A stretch of DNA of 64,000 nt from Geodermatophilaceae bacterium URHB0062 (GCA_000620185.1 KK211088.1:1-64000); one strand, 5' to 3'; numbered from the stretch's first letter, positions 27,650 through 37,475 are shown. The notes: generated from the sequence alone by a model not told the origin. Program-made: numbers and translations.

Positions 27650-28576
27650 GTGTCGACGTCCACCCCGACCGCTCCCGACGCCGCGGAGACCGACCCTCGC
27701 CCGGAGGATGAAGCGCTCGGGAAGGAGCCGGCCGCCCGCGAGGTCGTCGTCGGCGTGGACGGCAGCGAGTGCGGCCTGCGCGCCGTGCGCTGGGCGGCCC
27801 ACGAGGCGGCCCACCGCAACGCGCCACTGCGGATCGTGCACGCCGCCCCCTATCTCAGCCGCCGGGGTGAGTCCGGTGGGCAGTCCGTGGAACTGAGCCG
27901 CGCGCGCTCCATCACCGCGCAGGCGTTCACCGTCGCCCGGCACACCGAGCACGACGTGCGGACCACGACCGAGGTGATCCCCGGCGACCCGGTCGACACC
28001 CTGTTGCGGGCGGCGGCGGCGAGCCAGCTCGTCGTCCTCGGCAGCTCCACGACCGGGGCCGCGGACGAACTGGTGCTGGCGCCGGTCCCGGCGCGCCTGG
28101 CGGCGCGCTCGCCGCAGCCGGTGGTCGTGGTCCCCCGGCAGCGGGCCGGCACCACGGAGGGGCGGCCCGTGTCCGTCGTCCTCGGCATCGGTGACCCGGA
28201 GGACGACGAGGCCGTGGCCTCCTTCGCCGCGGCGGCCGCGCGCCGTGCCGGGCTGCCGCTGTCGGTCGTGCAGACCCGCTCCCCGCGCCACGCCGACACC
28301 CAGACCTGGGCGGACGACCCCTCGGAGTGGAGCCGGCGGGAACCCGACCTGGTCGTGCACCACAGCGCGCTGCCCCGGCCCTCGGCCGGCGACCTGCTCA
28401 GCGCGACGAGTCCGTCTCCGCTGATCGTCCTGAGCGCCGGGCACGGCCACCTGCTGCACCGCCTCGACGGACCGCACCGCTGGCTGCTCCGGCACTGCCC
28501 GTCGCCCCTCGCGCTGATCCCTCCGGTGCAGCGCCGCGAGCTCGACCCCCGCGAGGAGTCCACCTCCGTCGACTGA
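27650..28576 (+). CDS. Tandem universal stress protein
   Basis: 308 residues with two UspA-like domains. Domain 1 is canonical: VVVGVDGSECGLRAVRWAAH, IPGDPVDTLLRAAAASQLVV, LGSSTTGAADELVLAPV, ending PQPVVVVPR. Its ATP loop is degenerate compared with GxxG-(9)-G(S/T). Domain 2 starts near 175 (SVVLGIGDPEDDEAVASFAA) and is more divergent. GGAGG lies six bases before the GTG at 27650. Likely a nucleotide-binding stress protein. The stop codon lies in the first unit of a 15-base tandem repeat. Confidence 0.85.
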   Translation: MSTSTPTAPDAAETDPRPEDEALGKEPAAREVVVGVDGSECGLRAVRWAAHEAAHRNAPLRIVHAAPYLSRRGESGGQSVELSRARSITAQAFTVARHTEHDVRTTTEVIPGDPVDTLLRAAAASQLVVLGSSTTGAADELVLAPVPARLAARSPQPVVVVPRQRAGTTEGRPVSVVLGIGDPEDDEAVASFAAAAARRAGLPLSVVQTRSPRHADTQTWADDPSEWSRREPDLVVHHSALPRPSAGDLLSATSPSPLIVLSAGHGHLLHRLDGPHRWLLRHCPSPLALIPPVQRRELDPREESTSVD

Positions 28577-28621
28577 CCTCCGTCGGCCTGACGTCCGTCG
28601 GCCTGACGTCCGTCGGTCGAC
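28562..28621 (+). repeat. 15-base tandem repeat, four units, across the stop codon of the stress-protein gene
   Basis: Units at 28562, 28577, 28592 and 28607, consensus CCTCCGTCGGCCTGA (units 2 and 3 differ by one base). The first carries the gene's own TGA stop. The period of 15 bases keeps frame, so slippage would not shift a read-through frame. Confidence 0.85.
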
Positions 28622-28662
28622 CCCCGGGCCGGGTCGCGGCGTGGCGAGGCAGGATCGCGCCC

Positions 28663-29439
28663 GTGGGTTCCTCCGTGGTGACCGTCGGTCCGCGCCTGGC
28701 CGTGGCGCTCGTCGCCCTCACGGTGCTGGCGGTCGCCGCCGGGCGCGCGTCCGGGCTGGGGCAGGACCGGCCGATCCTCGTCGCGGCGCTGCGCGCCACG
28801 CTGCAGCTCGGCGCCGTCTCCGCCGTCCTGCTGGCCGTCGTGGAGTCGCTGGTCCTCTCCCTCGCGTTCGTCCTGCTGATGGTCGCCGTCGCCTCGATCA
28901 CCGCGGCCGGGCGGGTCACCGGCCTGACCGTGCGCGCGCCCGGAGCCGTGTCCCGGGTGCTCCGGACGGCGCTGCCCATCGTGGGCGGCGCCGCTCCGGT
29001 CGTCGCGCTCGTCCTGGGCAGCGGCACGGTTCCGCTGGTCGGCACGGCGGTGATCCCGGTCGCGGGGATCATCATCGGCGGCGCCATGACGGCGACGTCG
29101 CTGGCCGGACGCCGGCTCCGCGACGAGCTCACCGGCCGGCGGGGCGAGGTGGAGGCCGCCCTGGCCCTGGGCTTCCTCCGCCGGGATGCCGTCCTGCTCG
29201 TCGGAAGGCCGGTGGCGGGCACCGCGCTCGTCCCCGCCCTCGACCAGACCCGCACCGTGGGCCTGGTGACGCTGCCCGGCGCCTTCGTCGGCGTCCTGCT
29301 GGGTGGCGGCACGCCGCTGCAGGCCGGCGCCGCCCAGCTGCTGGTCCTCATCGGGCTCCTCGCGGCCGAGGTGCTGGCGGTGTGGGCGGTCACCGAACTG
29401 GTGGCCCGGGGAGCACTCCTGGACGCGGTCGGCGGCTGA
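28663..29439 (+). CDS. UPF0014 / FetB-like ABC transporter permease
   Basis: 258 residues with about seven hydrophobic helices. LRATLQLGAVSAVLLAVVES, IPVAGIIIGGAMTATSLAGR and LVTLPGAFVGVLLGGGTPLQ are the landmarks of the UPF0014 family (E. coli FetB/YbbM, reported as part of an iron exporter with ATPase FetA). No partner ATPase lies next to it, so its role is uncertain. The GTG at 28663 is chosen since it precedes the first helix directly. Confidence 0.85.
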   Translation: MGSSVVTVGPRLAVALVALTVLAVAAGRASGLGQDRPILVAALRATLQLGAVSAVLLAVVESLVLSLAFVLLMVAVASITAAGRVTGLTVRAPGAVSRVLRTALPIVGGAAPVVALVLGSGTVPLVGTAVIPVAGIIIGGAMTATSLAGRRLRDELTGRRGEVEAALALGFLRRDAVLLVGRPVAGTALVPALDQTRTVGLVTLPGAFVGVLLGGGTPLQAGAAQLLVLIGLLAAEVLAVWAVTELVARGALLDAVGG

Positions 29440-29545
29440 GTCCCTCAGGAATCTCACAGCCAGCCTGCAGCGACGGGCCAGCAGGCCGTCGCACAGTGGA
29501 GCCATCGCAGCAGCCGGACGGCCGCGCGAAGGGAGGACTTCAGCA

Positions 29546-31003
29546 GTGAGCGCACAGGATCAGCCGGACCCGGCGAACCCCTCCGGCAACGCCGGCGCCC
29601 CGACTCCGCACGACCCCGCCGCCGCGGAGACCGCTCCGCAGCAGCCGGTCAACGGAAGCACCCGCGAGCAGCCGGCCGGTTGGGCGCCCTCGTTCCAGCA
29701 GACGCCGCAGCAGACCACTCCCCAGCCGCCCATCCCGCCCTACTCCGCCTACGGGCAGGCCTACGGCTCGGGACAGTCCTACGGATCCGGCCACCCGCTC
29801 GGCTCGAACCAGCCGCCCTACGCGCCCGGTCAGCCCTATGGCGCCGGCCAGCCCTACGGCACGCCCTACACCGCCGTCCCCGAGGAGGCAGCGCCCAGGC
29901 GCCGGTCCGGCCGGGTCCGCATGGGCGTCGCCGGCCTCGTGGCCGGGGCCCTCATCGGCGGCGGCGCCGGCGCGGGTGTCGTGACCCTGCTCGACGACCC
30001 CTCGGGCACCAACGCCGGCTCGGCCTCGGCGCAGAGCGTGGTCATCCAGGACCCGAAGACGGCGACCACGGCCACGGCCGCCGCGGCGAAGGCTGCACCC
30101 AGCGTCGTCACCATCTACGTGGCCAACGGCTCGGGCTCGGGCAGCGGCTCGGGCGTCGTCCTCACCGAGGACGGCTACGTGCTGACCAACAACCACGTCG
30201 TGACGCTGGACAGCAGCGGAGCGGGCACCGTCCAGGTGCGCACCGCCGACGGGACGCTCTACGACGCCAAGATCGTGGGCACCGACCCGTCCTCGGACCT
30301 CGCCGTCGTCAAGCTGGACGGCGTCGACGGGCTCACCCCGGCGACCTTCGCCGATTCGGACAAGGTGCAGGTCGGCGACGTCGCCGTGGCCATCGGCGCG
30401 CCCCTCGGCCTGTCCAACACGGTGACCGACGGCATCATCAGCGCCACCGGGCGGGCCGTGGCCACCGGATCGACGCAGAACGACTCCACCGTCATCGACG
30501 CCATCCAGACCGATGCGGCGATCAACCCGGGCAACTCCGGCGGCGCGCTGGTCAACGGGGCCGGCGAGGTCATGGGCATCAACACCGCCATCGCGACCGT
30601 GGCCTCGGGCATTCCGGGCGGGCAGTCCGAGAGCGGCAACATCGGTGTCGGCTTCGCCATCCCCAGCGACACCGCCAACCGGATCGCCAAGGAGCTGATC
30701 GAGAACGGCAAGGCCACCCGGGCCTTCCTCGGCGTGAGCGCCCGCACCGCGAGCGCCGCCGGCAACTCCGAGGAGGTGGGCAGCGGCGCCGAGATCGTGA
30801 AGGTCGAGAGCGGCGGTGCCGCGGACAAGGCCGGCCTGAAGGTCGGTGACGTCATCACCGCCGTCGACGACCGGCCGGTGACCAGCTCGACGGAACTGAC
30901 CGCCGCCGTCCGGAGCCACGCCCCCGGCGACAAGGTGACGCTCACCGTCCGGCGCGGCAACGACACGCAGACCATCGACGTCACGCTCGGCAGCACCAGC
31001 TGA
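29546..31003 (+). CDS. Membrane-anchored HtrA/DegP-like serine protease with PDZ domain
   Basis: 485 residues. The Gln/Pro/Tyr/Gly-rich cytoplasmic N-terminus (1-118) contains repeated GQxYG-type units. A single helix (about 126-148) follows the basic motif PRRRSGRVR. The trypsin-like domain has catalytic H217 (TNNHVV), D251 (SSDLAVVKL) and S331 (INPGNSGGALV). A PDZ domain follows from about 395 (FLGVSARTAS...). Extracytoplasmic quality-control protease. The GTG at 29546 has GGGAGGA eight bases upstream. A strong hairpin follows the stop. Confidence 0.94.
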   Translation: MSAQDQPDPANPSGNAGAPTPHDPAAAETAPQQPVNGSTREQPAGWAPSFQQTPQQTTPQPPIPPYSAYGQAYGSGQSYGSGHPLGSNQPPYAPGQPYGAGQPYGTPYTAVPEEAAPRRRSGRVRMGVAGLVAGALIGGGAGAGVVTLLDDPSGTNAGSASAQSVVIQDPKTATTATAAAAKAAPSVVTIYVANGSGSGSGSGVVLTEDGYVLTNNHVVTLDSSGAGTVQVRTADGTLYDAKIVGTDPSSDLAVVKLDGVDGLTPATFADSDKVQVGDVAVAIGAPLGLSNTVTDGIISATGRAVATGSTQNDSTVIDAIQTDAAINPGNSGGALVNGAGEVMGINTAIATVASGIPGGQSESGNIGVGFAIPSDTANRIAKELIENGKATRAFLGVSARTASAAGNSEEVGSGAEIVKVESGGAADKAGLKVGDVITAVDDRPVTSSTELTAAVRSHAPGDKVTLTVRRGNDTQTIDVTLGSTS

Positions 31004-31036
31004 CCCCGGCCCCGGACTTCCGGGTGCCTTTCCCCC

Positions 31037-31082
31037 GCCCCGCTCGGGACGACGACCCTCCACCGGCCGTCCCGAGCGGGGC
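31037..31082 (+). terminator. Terminator of the HtrA-like gene
   Basis: Perfect 15-bp stem (GCCCCGCTCGGGACG) with a 16-base loop, 33 bases beyond the stop. It ends 28 bases before the next gene's start. Confidence 0.8.
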
Positions 31083-31110
31083 GCCTCGCGTTGTGCATAG
31101 GCTCGGTGGG

Positions 31111-32391
31111 GTGCCGGCCTCCCGACCGACCGCCTCCCTGGCGGCCTCCCTCGACGATCCGCAACGTGCGCGTGACCTCGCGCGCATGAAGCGTCTGGCC
31201 ACGGGCCTGTTCGCCTTCGCCGCGGTCGTGTTCCTCACGTGCGTGCTGATCGGCGAGGACGCCGGCGCCTGGGTGGGCTACGTGCGGGCGACCGCCGAGG
31301 CGTCGATGGTCGGCGCCCTGGCCGACTGGTTCGCGGTGACCGCGCTGTTCCGGCACCCCATGGGGCTGCCGATCCCGCACACGGCGATCATCCCGCGCAA
31401 GAAGGACCAGATCGGCGCCAGCCTGGGCACCTTCGTCCAGGAGAACTTCCTGACCCGGGCCGTGGTGGAGGAGAAGCTCACCACCATCGACGTGCCCGGC
31501 CGGCTGGGCGGTTTCCTGGCGGCCCCGGGGCGGGCCGAGCGGCTGGCCGGCGACGGCGCGGCCGCGGTGACGGCCCTGACCGAGCTGCTGAGGGACGAGG
31601 ACCTCGAGCCCGCGGTGGCCGCCATCGTCGACCGGAAGCTCCACGAGACCCCCGCTGCGCCGATCGTCGCCCGCGTCCTGGAACTCGTCGTGGAGGGTGA
31701 CCGCCACCAGGAGGTCCTGTCGGCCGCGCTGCGGTTGCTGTCGCGGTTCCTCGAGGAGAACCGGCTGGTCTTCCGCGCCCAGCTCGGGGACGCGTCCCCC
31801 GCGTGGGTGCCCGACTGGGTCGACGACCGCGTCTTCGACCGGGTCTTCGCCGGGCTGCAGGGCTTCCTGCGCGAGGTGGGCGCCGATCCCCGCCATGAGC
31901 TGCGGCGCTCCTACGACCACCGCCTCCGCGTCTACGTCCACGCCCTGCGCACCGATCCGGACACGGCCGGCCGCGTCGAGGACCTGAAGAAGGAGCTCCT
32001 CGAGCACCCCGCGGTCCGCACCTGGTCGGGGTCGCTGTGGACCAACGCGAAGAACGCCGTCCTGACCGCGGCCGCGGACCCGGACTCCGAGCTGCGCACC
32101 CGGATCGCCGGGATGATCAGCCACCTGGCGCGCTCGCTGCAGACCGATCCCACGCTGCGCGAGCTGGTGCAGCGGCACTCGCACACCATCGCCGGGTATC
32201 TGGTCGAGCGGTTCTCCGGCGACCTGGCCGACCTGGTCAGCAGCACCGTGGCGCGCTGGGACACCGACGAGACCAGCCGGCGCATCGAGCTGCAGGTGGG
32301 CCGGGACCTGCAGTGGATCCGCGTGAACGGCACGGTCGTCGGCGGCCTGGCCGGACTGGTGATCTACACGGTGGCCCAGCTCATCAGCTGA
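31111..32391 (+). CDS. DUF445 membrane-anchored protein
   Basis: 426 residues. The N-terminal helix (TGLFAFAAVVFLTCVLIG) is followed by the family's signature region RATAEASMVGALADWFAVTA, LFRHPMGLPIPHTAIIPRKK and QIGASLGTFVQENFL. A long helical, charged middle follows and a hydrophobic C-terminal anchor (GGLAGLVIYTVAQL). DUF445 proteins are widespread and uncharacterised; a membrane-bridging coiled structure is an inference. GTG 31111 is the first start after the upstream terminator. Its TGA stop lies in a dispersed palindrome. Confidence 0.88.
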   Translation: MPASRPTASLAASLDDPQRARDLARMKRLATGLFAFAAVVFLTCVLIGEDAGAWVGYVRATAEASMVGALADWFAVTALFRHPMGLPIPHTAIIPRKKDQIGASLGTFVQENFLTRAVVEEKLTTIDVPGRLGGFLAAPGRAERLAGDGAAAVTALTELLRDEDLEPAVAAIVDRKLHETPAAPIVARVLELVVEGDRHQEVLSAALRLLSRFLEENRLVFRAQLGDASPAWVPDWVDDRVFDRVFAGLQGFLREVGADPRHELRRSYDHRLRVYVHALRTDPDTAGRVEDLKKELLEHPAVRTWSGSLWTNAKNAVLTAAADPDSELRTRIAGMISHLARSLQTDPTLRELVQRHSHTIAGYLVERFSGDLADLVSSTVARWDTDETSRRIELQVGRDLQWIRVNGTVVGGLAGLVIYTVAQLIS

Positions 32392-32438
32392 ACGGAGTGA
32401 GAGGGACGCGTTTTCCGCGCCCTGGCACTCCGCTCAGC
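32387..32438. repeat. Palindromic element, copy 2 (38-base family), supplies both stop codons
   Basis: The 38-base core runs from GGAGTG to CACTCC (32394-32431) and differs from copy 1 at about five positions. The outer arms GCTGA/TCAGC contain the TGA stops of the convergent DUF445 (plus) and rlmB (minus) genes. Confidence 0.8.
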
Positions 32439-33393
32439 GCCGTGTCATGGCTGCTGCGTAGAGCGCGATGCCGGCGGCGACGCTGACGTTGAGCGACTCG
32501 GTGTCGCGGTCGATCGGGATGCGGACGACGACGTCGCATCGTTCGCGCACCAGCCGCGACAACCCGGTGCCCTCGGCCCCGACCACGAGTGCGACCGAGT
32601 CGGCGAACCCGTCGTAGTCCTGCAGCTCGACGTCGCCGTCCCCGGCGAGACCCACGGTCTGAAGGCCCGCGTCCTGGTAGGAGCCGAGCGCCCGGGCGAG
32701 GTTGACCGCTCGGGCGACCGGGATCCGCGCGGCCGCGCCGGCGCTGGTGCGCCATGCCGACGCGGTCATGCCGACCGCCCGTCGCTGGGGCACGACCACG
32801 CCGTGCGCGTCGAAGGCGGCGGCGGACCGGACGACGGCACCGAGGTTGCGCGGATCGGTCACGCCGTCCATGGCCACGATCAGCGGGGGGCGGCCCGAGT
32901 CGCGGGCGAGGTCGAGCAGGTCGTCGGGGTGCGCGTAGTCGTAGGGCGGCACTTGCAGGCCGATGCCCTGGTGCAGCGCGCCACCGGACATCCGGTCGAA
33001 CTCGGCCTTGCCGACCTCGAGCAGCGGCAGCCCGCGGTCGCCGGCGAGCTGCACCGCCTCCGCGATCCGCTCGTCGGCGGTGCGCTGGTTGTCGCCGGTG
33101 ACGACGTAGAGCGCCGTCGCCGGGATGCGGGCCCGGAGCGCCTCGACGACGGGGTTGCGGCCGAGCAGGAGCTCGGGCGCCTCCTCGGCACGCTGGCGGG
33201 CGCGGGCGCGGTCGGCCCGCTGCCGCTGCTCGGCGGCCGCGCGGCGCTGCGCCGGGTGCCCGGGTCGGGCCTCGGCGGGCGGGGTGGCCCCCCGGCCGGC
33301 GAGCGCCCGGCGGTTCTTGCCGCCGGTCCCCGCGGTCGCGGTCTTCTTGCCGGCACCGGTCGTGCGGCCGCGGCGCTGGCTGTTGCCGGCCAT
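32434..33393 (-). CDS. rlmB: 23S rRNA (guanosine-2'-O-)-methyltransferase RlmB (TrmH/SpoU family)
   Basis: 319 residues. A basic, disordered N-terminus (Arg/Ala/Gln-rich to about 75) is followed by the substrate-binding domain ([20 protein letters not shown]) and the SPOUT methyltransferase core with its three motifs: [39 protein letters not shown] and [15 protein letters not shown]. It methylates G2251-equivalent in 23S rRNA. The ATG at 33393 shares one base with the cysS stop (TGATG), so it is translationally coupled. Last gene of the ispD-ispF-cysS-rlmB unit, same order as Rv3579c-Rv3582c. Confidence 0.93.
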   Translation of the reverse strand: MAGNSQRRGRTTGAGKKTATAGTGGKNRRALAGRGATPPAEARPGHPAQRRAAAEQRQRADRARARQRAEEAPELLLGRNPVVEALRARIPATALYVVTGDNQRTADERIAEAVQLAGDRGLPLLEVGKAEFDRMSGGALHQGIGLQVPPYDYAHPDDLLDLARDSGRPPLIVAMDGVTDPRNLGAVVRSAAAFDAHGVVVPQRRAVGMTASAWRTSAGAAARIPVARAVNLARALGSYQDAGLQTVGLAGDGDVELQDYDGFADSVALVVGAEGTGLSRLVRERCDVVVRIPIDRDTESLNVSVAAGIALYAAAMTRR

Positions 33394-34796
33394 CAGCGGG
33401 TCAGCTCCCATCGGGGTCCCTGCGGGGTGTCCTCGACGGAGACGCCGAGGCTGGTGAGCTGGTCGCGGATCGCGTCCGCGGCAGCGAAGTCCTTGCGCGC
33501 GCGGGCCGCCTGGCGCTGCTGGAGTGCGAGCGAGACCAGGCCGTCGGTCACGGACGTCAGCTGCTGGTCACTGCCGCCGGTCGCCCACTGCGGATCCAGG
33601 GGGTCGAGGCCCAGGACGCCGAGCATGGTGCGCACCGATCCGAGTGATCCGGCGATCAAGGCGTCGTCGCCGTCGGCCAGGGCGGTGTTGCCCTCGCGCA
33701 CGGCGTCGTGGATCGCCGCGATCGCGGCGGGCGTGCCCAGGTCGTCGTCCATCGCGGCGCTGAACTCGGCGCAGACGACCGCGGAGCCGGCCTCCGCCCC
33801 GACGCGCTCGGCGGCCCGCCGCACGAACGACTCGATCCGCCGGTACGCGGTCGCCGCCTCCTCCAGCGCGGCGTCGGTGAACTCGATGGTCGACCGGTAG
33901 TGCGGCGCGATGAGGTAGTAGCGCAGCTCGACGGGCCGCACCCGCTGCACGACCTCGTCGACGAGTGCGGTGTTGCCCATCGACTTGCTCATCTTCTCGC
34001 CGCCGAGGGTGACCCAGCCGTTGTGCATCCAGTACCGCGCGAACGCGTCCCCGGCTGCACGGGACTGCGCCTGCTCGTTCTCGTGGTGCGGAAAACGCAG
34101 GTCCAGCCCGCCACCGTGGATGTCGAACTCGGCGCCGAGGTACTTGCCCACCATCGCCGAGCACTCCAGGTGCCACCCCGGCCGTCCGCGGCCCCAGGGC
34201 GTGTCCCAGGACGCGGTCTCCGGCTCGCCGTCCTTGTGGGCCTTCCAGAGCGCGAAGTCGCGCAGGTCGTGCTTGCGGTCGTCGGTGTCGGTGTCGGCGG
34301 CCGGCTGCAGGTCGTCGAGCTTCTGCCCCGTGAGCTCGCCGTAGGCCGGGAAGGAGCGCACGTCGAAGTAGACGTCGCCGTCCGCGGCGTAGGCGTGGCC
34401 GCCGTCGATCAGCCGCTGCATCAGCGCGATCATCTCGGGGATGTGCCCGGTGGCCCGCGGCTCGTACGTCGGGGGCAGTACCCCGAGGACGTCGTAGGCG
34501 AGGGTGCAGGCCCGCTCGTTCTCGTACGCCCACGCCCACCACGGGACGCCGTTGGCGTCGGCCTTGGCGAGGATCTTGTCGTCGATGTCGGTGACGTTGC
34601 GGACGTAGGTGACGTCGAAGCCGCCCACCGTCAGCCAGCGCCGCAGGACGTCGAAGGCGAGAGCCGCCCGGACGTGACCGATGTGCGGGCGCCCCTGGAC
34701 GGTGAGTCCGCACACGTACACCGACGCCCGGCCGGGCCGCAGAGGCGTGAAGTCGCGGACCGCACGGGCCGCGGTGTCGTAGAGGCGGAGGCTCAC
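33393..34796 (-). CDS. cysS: Cysteinyl-tRNA synthetase
   Basis: 467 residues. Class I synthetase: zinc-site cysteine in YVCGLTVQG, the HIGH equivalent [10 protein letters not shown], the [10 protein letters not shown] strand, the zinc/His-rich [15 protein letters not shown], and KMSKS in [12 protein letters not shown]. The C-terminal anticodon-binding region contains [14 protein letters not shown]. The GTG start at 34796 overlaps the ispF stop by 4 bases (GTGA). In the coupled isoprenoid/tRNA unit downstream of carD. Confidence 0.97.
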   Translation of the reverse strand: MSLRLYDTAARAVRDFTPLRPGRASVYVCGLTVQGRPHIGHVRAALAFDVLRRWLTVGGFDVTYVRNVTDIDDKILAKADANGVPWWAWAYENERACTLAYDVLGVLPPTYEPRATGHIPEMIALMQRLIDGGHAYAADGDVYFDVRSFPAYGELTGQKLDDLQPAADTDTDDRKHDLRDFALWKAHKDGEPETASWDTPWGRGRPGWHLECSAMVGKYLGAEFDIHGGGLDLRFPHHENEQAQSRAAGDAFARYWMHNGWVTLGGEKMSKSMGNTALVDEVVQRVRPVELRYYLIAPHYRSTIEFTDAALEEAATAYRRIESFVRRAAERVGAEAGSAVVCAEFSAAMDDDLGTPAAIAAIHDAVREGNTALADGDDALIAGSLGSVRTMLGVLGLDPLDPQWATGGSDQQLTSVTDGLVSLALQQRQAARARKDFAAADAIRDQLTSLGVSVEDTPQGPRWELTR

Positions 34797-35305
34797 CGGG
34801 ACGAGTCTACGGACGCCGGTTCGCCCGGATCCCGCACGACCAGGGCGGTCGCCACGGCCGCCCGGCCCTCGCCGCGGCCGGTCAGGCCGAGCCCGTCGGT
34901 CGTGGTCGCCGTGACGCTGACGGGGGCGCCGAGCGCGGAGGAGAGCGCCGCCACCGCCTCGTCCCGCCGGGGGCCGAGCTTGGGGGTGGTCGCGATCAGC
35001 TGCACCGACGCGTTGCCGACGTGCCAGCCCTCCCGGGCGAGCACCTCGCGCACGTGCCCCAGCACCGCGGAACCGGAGGCGCCGGCCCAGCGCGGGTCGT
35101 CGGTGCCGAGCAGCGAGCCGATGTCGCCGAGGCCGGCCGCCGACAAAACCGCGTCGGTCAGCGCGTGCGCGACGACGTCCCCGTCGGAGTGCCCGGCGCA
35201 GCCGTCGTCGCCCGGCCACTCCAGCCCCGCCAGGTGGCAGGCGCGGCCCGGCTCGATGGGGTGGACGTCGGTGCCGATGCCCACCCGGAGGAGGGCTGCG
35301 GTCAC
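34793..35305 (-). CDS. ispF: 2-C-methyl-D-erythritol 2,4-cyclodiphosphate synthase
   Basis: 170 residues. MEP-pathway enzyme making the cyclic diphosphate from IspE product. Zinc ligands in GTDVHPIE and [15 protein letters not shown], then [10 protein letters not shown] and the C-terminal [14 protein letters not shown]. The GTG at 35305 overlaps the ispD stop by 4 bases. Isolated separate protein, not the IspDF fusion of some bacteria. Confidence 0.96.
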   Translation of the reverse strand: MTAALLRVGIGTDVHPIEPGRACHLAGLEWPGDDGCAGHSDGDVVAHALTDAVLSAAGLGDIGSLLGTDDPRWAGASGSAVLGHVREVLAREGWHVGNASVQLIATTPKLGPRRDEAVAALSSALGAPVSVTATTTDGLGLTGRGEGRAAVATALVVRDPGEPASVDSSR

Positions 35306-35964
35306 ACCCTCACCTGCAGTTCAGCGAGCGCCAGGTCGTGCGCCACCGTCACCTTCGCCGCCCGCTCGTCGCCGTCCACGGTGGCCACCCGGACCTTGGC
35401 GGTGTGCACCACCGCGGCGTCGTCGGTCAGCTCGGCATGCGCGGGCAACCGGCGGTAGGCCTCGACCAGCGTGGCGCGGTGGAAGCCCTGCGGCGTCTGC
35501 ACGCGGCGGATCTGCTCACGCGGCAGCGCGCCGGTGATCATGCCGTCGGCCCCGACTGCGACGGTGGTGTCGACGACCGGGAGCACGGGGACGACCGCGC
35601 GCGCACCGCCGGCGAGCGCGGCCAGGACGCGCGTCACGACGTCGGGCGGGGTCAACGGCCGGGCCGCGTCGTGCACCAGGACGGCGTCGGCGGACGAGTC
35701 GACCGCCTTCAGGGCGGCCCGGACCGATGCAGTGCGGCTCGACCCGCCGGCGACGAGGACGACGCGGTCAGGAAGGACGGCGGCGAAGGCGTCGCGCTCC
35801 GCCGCGGGCACGGCGACCACGACCTCGGCGACCCCTCCGGCGAGCAGCGTGTCGACCGCCCAGCGGACCAGCGGCCGACCCGCGAGGGGAACGAGGGCCT
35901 TGGGCACGTCGCTCCCCAGACGCAGACCACTCCCGGCCGCTGCGACGATGCCGACAGCGTGCAC
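35302..35964 (-). CDS. ispD: 2-C-methyl-D-erythritol 4-phosphate cytidylyltransferase
   Basis: 220 residues. CTP-binding [20 protein letters not shown] motif at the N-terminus, [13 protein letters not shown] and [17 protein letters not shown] further on. It attaches CMP to MEP in isoprenoid synthesis. GTG 35964 gives the normal N-terminus a few residues before the nucleotide loop. It starts 49 bases after the carD stop and may be read through from the carD promoter. Confidence 0.95.
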   Translation of the reverse strand: MHAVGIVAAAGSGLRLGSDVPKALVPLAGRPLVRWAVDTLLAGGVAEVVVAVPAAERDAFAAVLPDRVVLVAGGSSRTASVRAALKAVDSSADAVLVHDAARPLTPPDVVTRVLAALAGGARAVVPVLPVVDTTVAVGADGMITGALPREQIRRVQTPQGFHRATLVEAYRRLPAHAELTDDAAVVHTAKVRVATVDGDERAAKVTVAHDLALAELQVRV

Positions 35965-36013
35965 GGGAGTGGTCCGGATATCTCTGAGGTGTGGCTGAGC
36001 GCTCAGGGCGTGC

Positions 36014-36496
36014 TCAGCTGGCGAGGACCTCGTCGAGGAGAACCTCGGCCTTGTCCTCGTTCGTGCCCTCGGCGAGCGCCAGCTCGCTGACCAGGATCTG
36101 CCGGGCCTTCGAGAGCATGCGCTTCTCGCCGGCGGACAGCCCGCGGTCCTTGTCGCGACGCCACAGGTCACGGACGACCTCGGCGACCTTGTTCACGTCG
36201 CCCGAGGCCAGCTTCTCGAGGTTCGCCTTGTAGCGGCGCGACCAGTTGGTCGGCTCCTCGGTGTGGGGTGCGCGGAGCACCTCGAAGACCCTGTTCAGGC
36301 CCTCCTGACCGACGACGTCGCGGACGCCGACGATCTCTGCGTTGTCAGCCGGCACACGCACCGTCAGGTCGCCCTGAGCGACCTTCAGCACGAGGTAGGC
36401 CTTCTCGACGCCCTTGATGGTGCGCTGCTCGATCGCCTCGATGAGTGCGGCACCGTGGTGCGGATAGACGACGGTCTCGCCGACAGTGAAGCCCAT
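36014..36496 (-). CDS. carD: CarD-family transcriptional regulator
   Basis: 160 residues. The N-terminal RNA-polymerase-interaction Tudor-like domain ([40 protein letters not shown]) is followed by the helical DNA-binding domain ([39 protein letters not shown]). It binds RNA polymerase beta and stabilises open complexes at rRNA and other promoters. Gene order carD-ispD-ispF is conserved across actinobacteria. Divergent from a UbiA gene across 121 bases. Confidence 0.97.
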   Translation of the reverse strand: MGFTVGETVVYPHHGAALIEAIEQRTIKGVEKAYLVLKVAQGDLTVRVPADNAEIVGVRDVVGQEGLNRVFEVLRAPHTEEPTNWSRRYKANLEKLASGDVNKVAEVVRDLWRRDKDRGLSAGEKRMLSKARQILVSELALAEGTNEDKAEVLLDEVLAS

Positions 36497-36617
36497 GTGG
36501 ATGTGACCCCTTTCGCTGACCCAAGGTTACCACGGCAGACTGACGAACGACTTGGCTCACGGTCGTAAATCTGCAGGTCAGGAGCCTGGCGAGGGACATC
36601 TGAGGGGTTGACACAGC

Positions 36618-37475
36618 GTGCCGGATGTGCGTGTGCGGGAGCCCGGGGGGCGGCCGGCGGTGCGCGCGCTGATCGAGGCGACCCATCCCGGGCCGGCCGC
36701 CGCGGTGACCGTGGTCGCCACCCTCCTGGCCGTCGCCGCGGGGGTTCCGGCAGGGCGCACGGCGCTGGTCCTGCTGGCCGTCCTCGCAGGTCAGGCGTCC
36801 ATCGGGTGGAGCAACGACTGGCTCGACGCCGATCGCGACCGGGCGGTCGCGCGGCCGGACAAACCGGTCGTGCAGGGCGCCGTGCGTCCCGCGCAGCTGC
36901 GCCGGGCGGCCCTGATCGCGGTGGCGCTGGCCGTCGTCCTGTCGCTGCTCCTCGGCGCGGTACCGGGGGCGCTGCTGATGCTCCTCGTGGCCGGCGGCTG
37001 GGCCTACAACGCGGGCCTGAAACGCACCTGGGCGTCGTGGGTGGGCTACGTCGTGGGCTTCGGGGCACTGCCGGCCGGCGTGGTCGCGGCCGCCCCGGGG
37101 ACGCCCGTCGCCCCGTGGTGGCTGGTGGTCGCCGGAGGCGCGCTGGGTGCGGCCGCGCACCTGGCCAACGTCGCGCCCGATCTCGAGGACGACCTCGCCA
37201 CGGGTGTCCGCGGACTGCCGCACCGGCTGGGGCCCCGTGTCTCGGCGGTAGCCTGCGCCCTCCTGCTGGGCGGCGCATCGATCGTGCTCGTGGCCGGGCC
37301 CGACGGCGCCCCGACGCCGGCGGGCTGGGTGGTGCTGGGCGTCGCCGGCCCCGCCGTGGCCGTCGCCGCCCTGGCCGGCACGCGTGCGTTCCGGCGGGCG
37401 GCCTTCCCGGCGATCATGCTGCTGACGGTGCTCGACGTCGTCCTGCTGCTGGTCGGCGGAGCCGGCCTGACCTGA
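36618..37475 (+). CDS. UbiA-family prenyltransferase
   Basis: 285 residues, about eight transmembrane helices. The two Asp-rich, magnesium/diphosphate-binding motifs are visible: NDWLDADRD near residue 73 and VAPDLEDDLATG near 190, with AYNAGLKRT between helices. Transfers a prenyl chain to an acceptor. The acceptor is not evident; no menaquinone or heme O genes are nearby. In M. tuberculosis nothing lies between carD and lpqE, so this gene is an insertion in the block. The GTG at 36618 is preceded by GAGGGG. Confidence 0.88.
   Translation: MPDVRVREPGGRPAVRALIEATHPGPAAAVTVVATLLAVAAGVPAGRTALVLLAVLAGQASIGWSNDWLDADRDRAVARPDKPVVQGAVRPAQLRRAALIAVALAVVLSLLLGAVPGALLMLLVAGGWAYNAGLKRTWASWVGYVVGFGALPAGVVAAAPGTPVAPWWLVVAGGALGAAAHLANVAPDLEDDLATGVRGLPHRLGPRVSAVACALLLGGASIVLVAGPDGAPTPAGWVVLGVAGPAVAVAALAGTRAFRRAAFPAIMLLTVLDVVLLLVGGAGLT

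Noticed and set aside
28562..28621. Possible CRISPR array
   Set aside because: Units are 15 bases, directly adjacent and without spacers; it is a simple tandem repeat.
34797..34900. T-box or other amino-acid riboswitch for cysS, lysS or thrC
   Set aside because: cysS starts inside ispF, and no T-box core or anti-terminator could be found in front of lysS or thrC.
36014..36496. Treating ispD as starting at an upstream ATG/GTG inside carD
   Set aside because: The frame is open there, but the sequence upstream of 35964 is Arg/Ser-rich antisense-like and the conserved IspD fold begins at 35964.
36608..36636. TTGACA as -35 box of the UbiA gene
   Set aside because: It lies 5 bases before the start codon and no -10-like hexamer follows at 16-18 bases.
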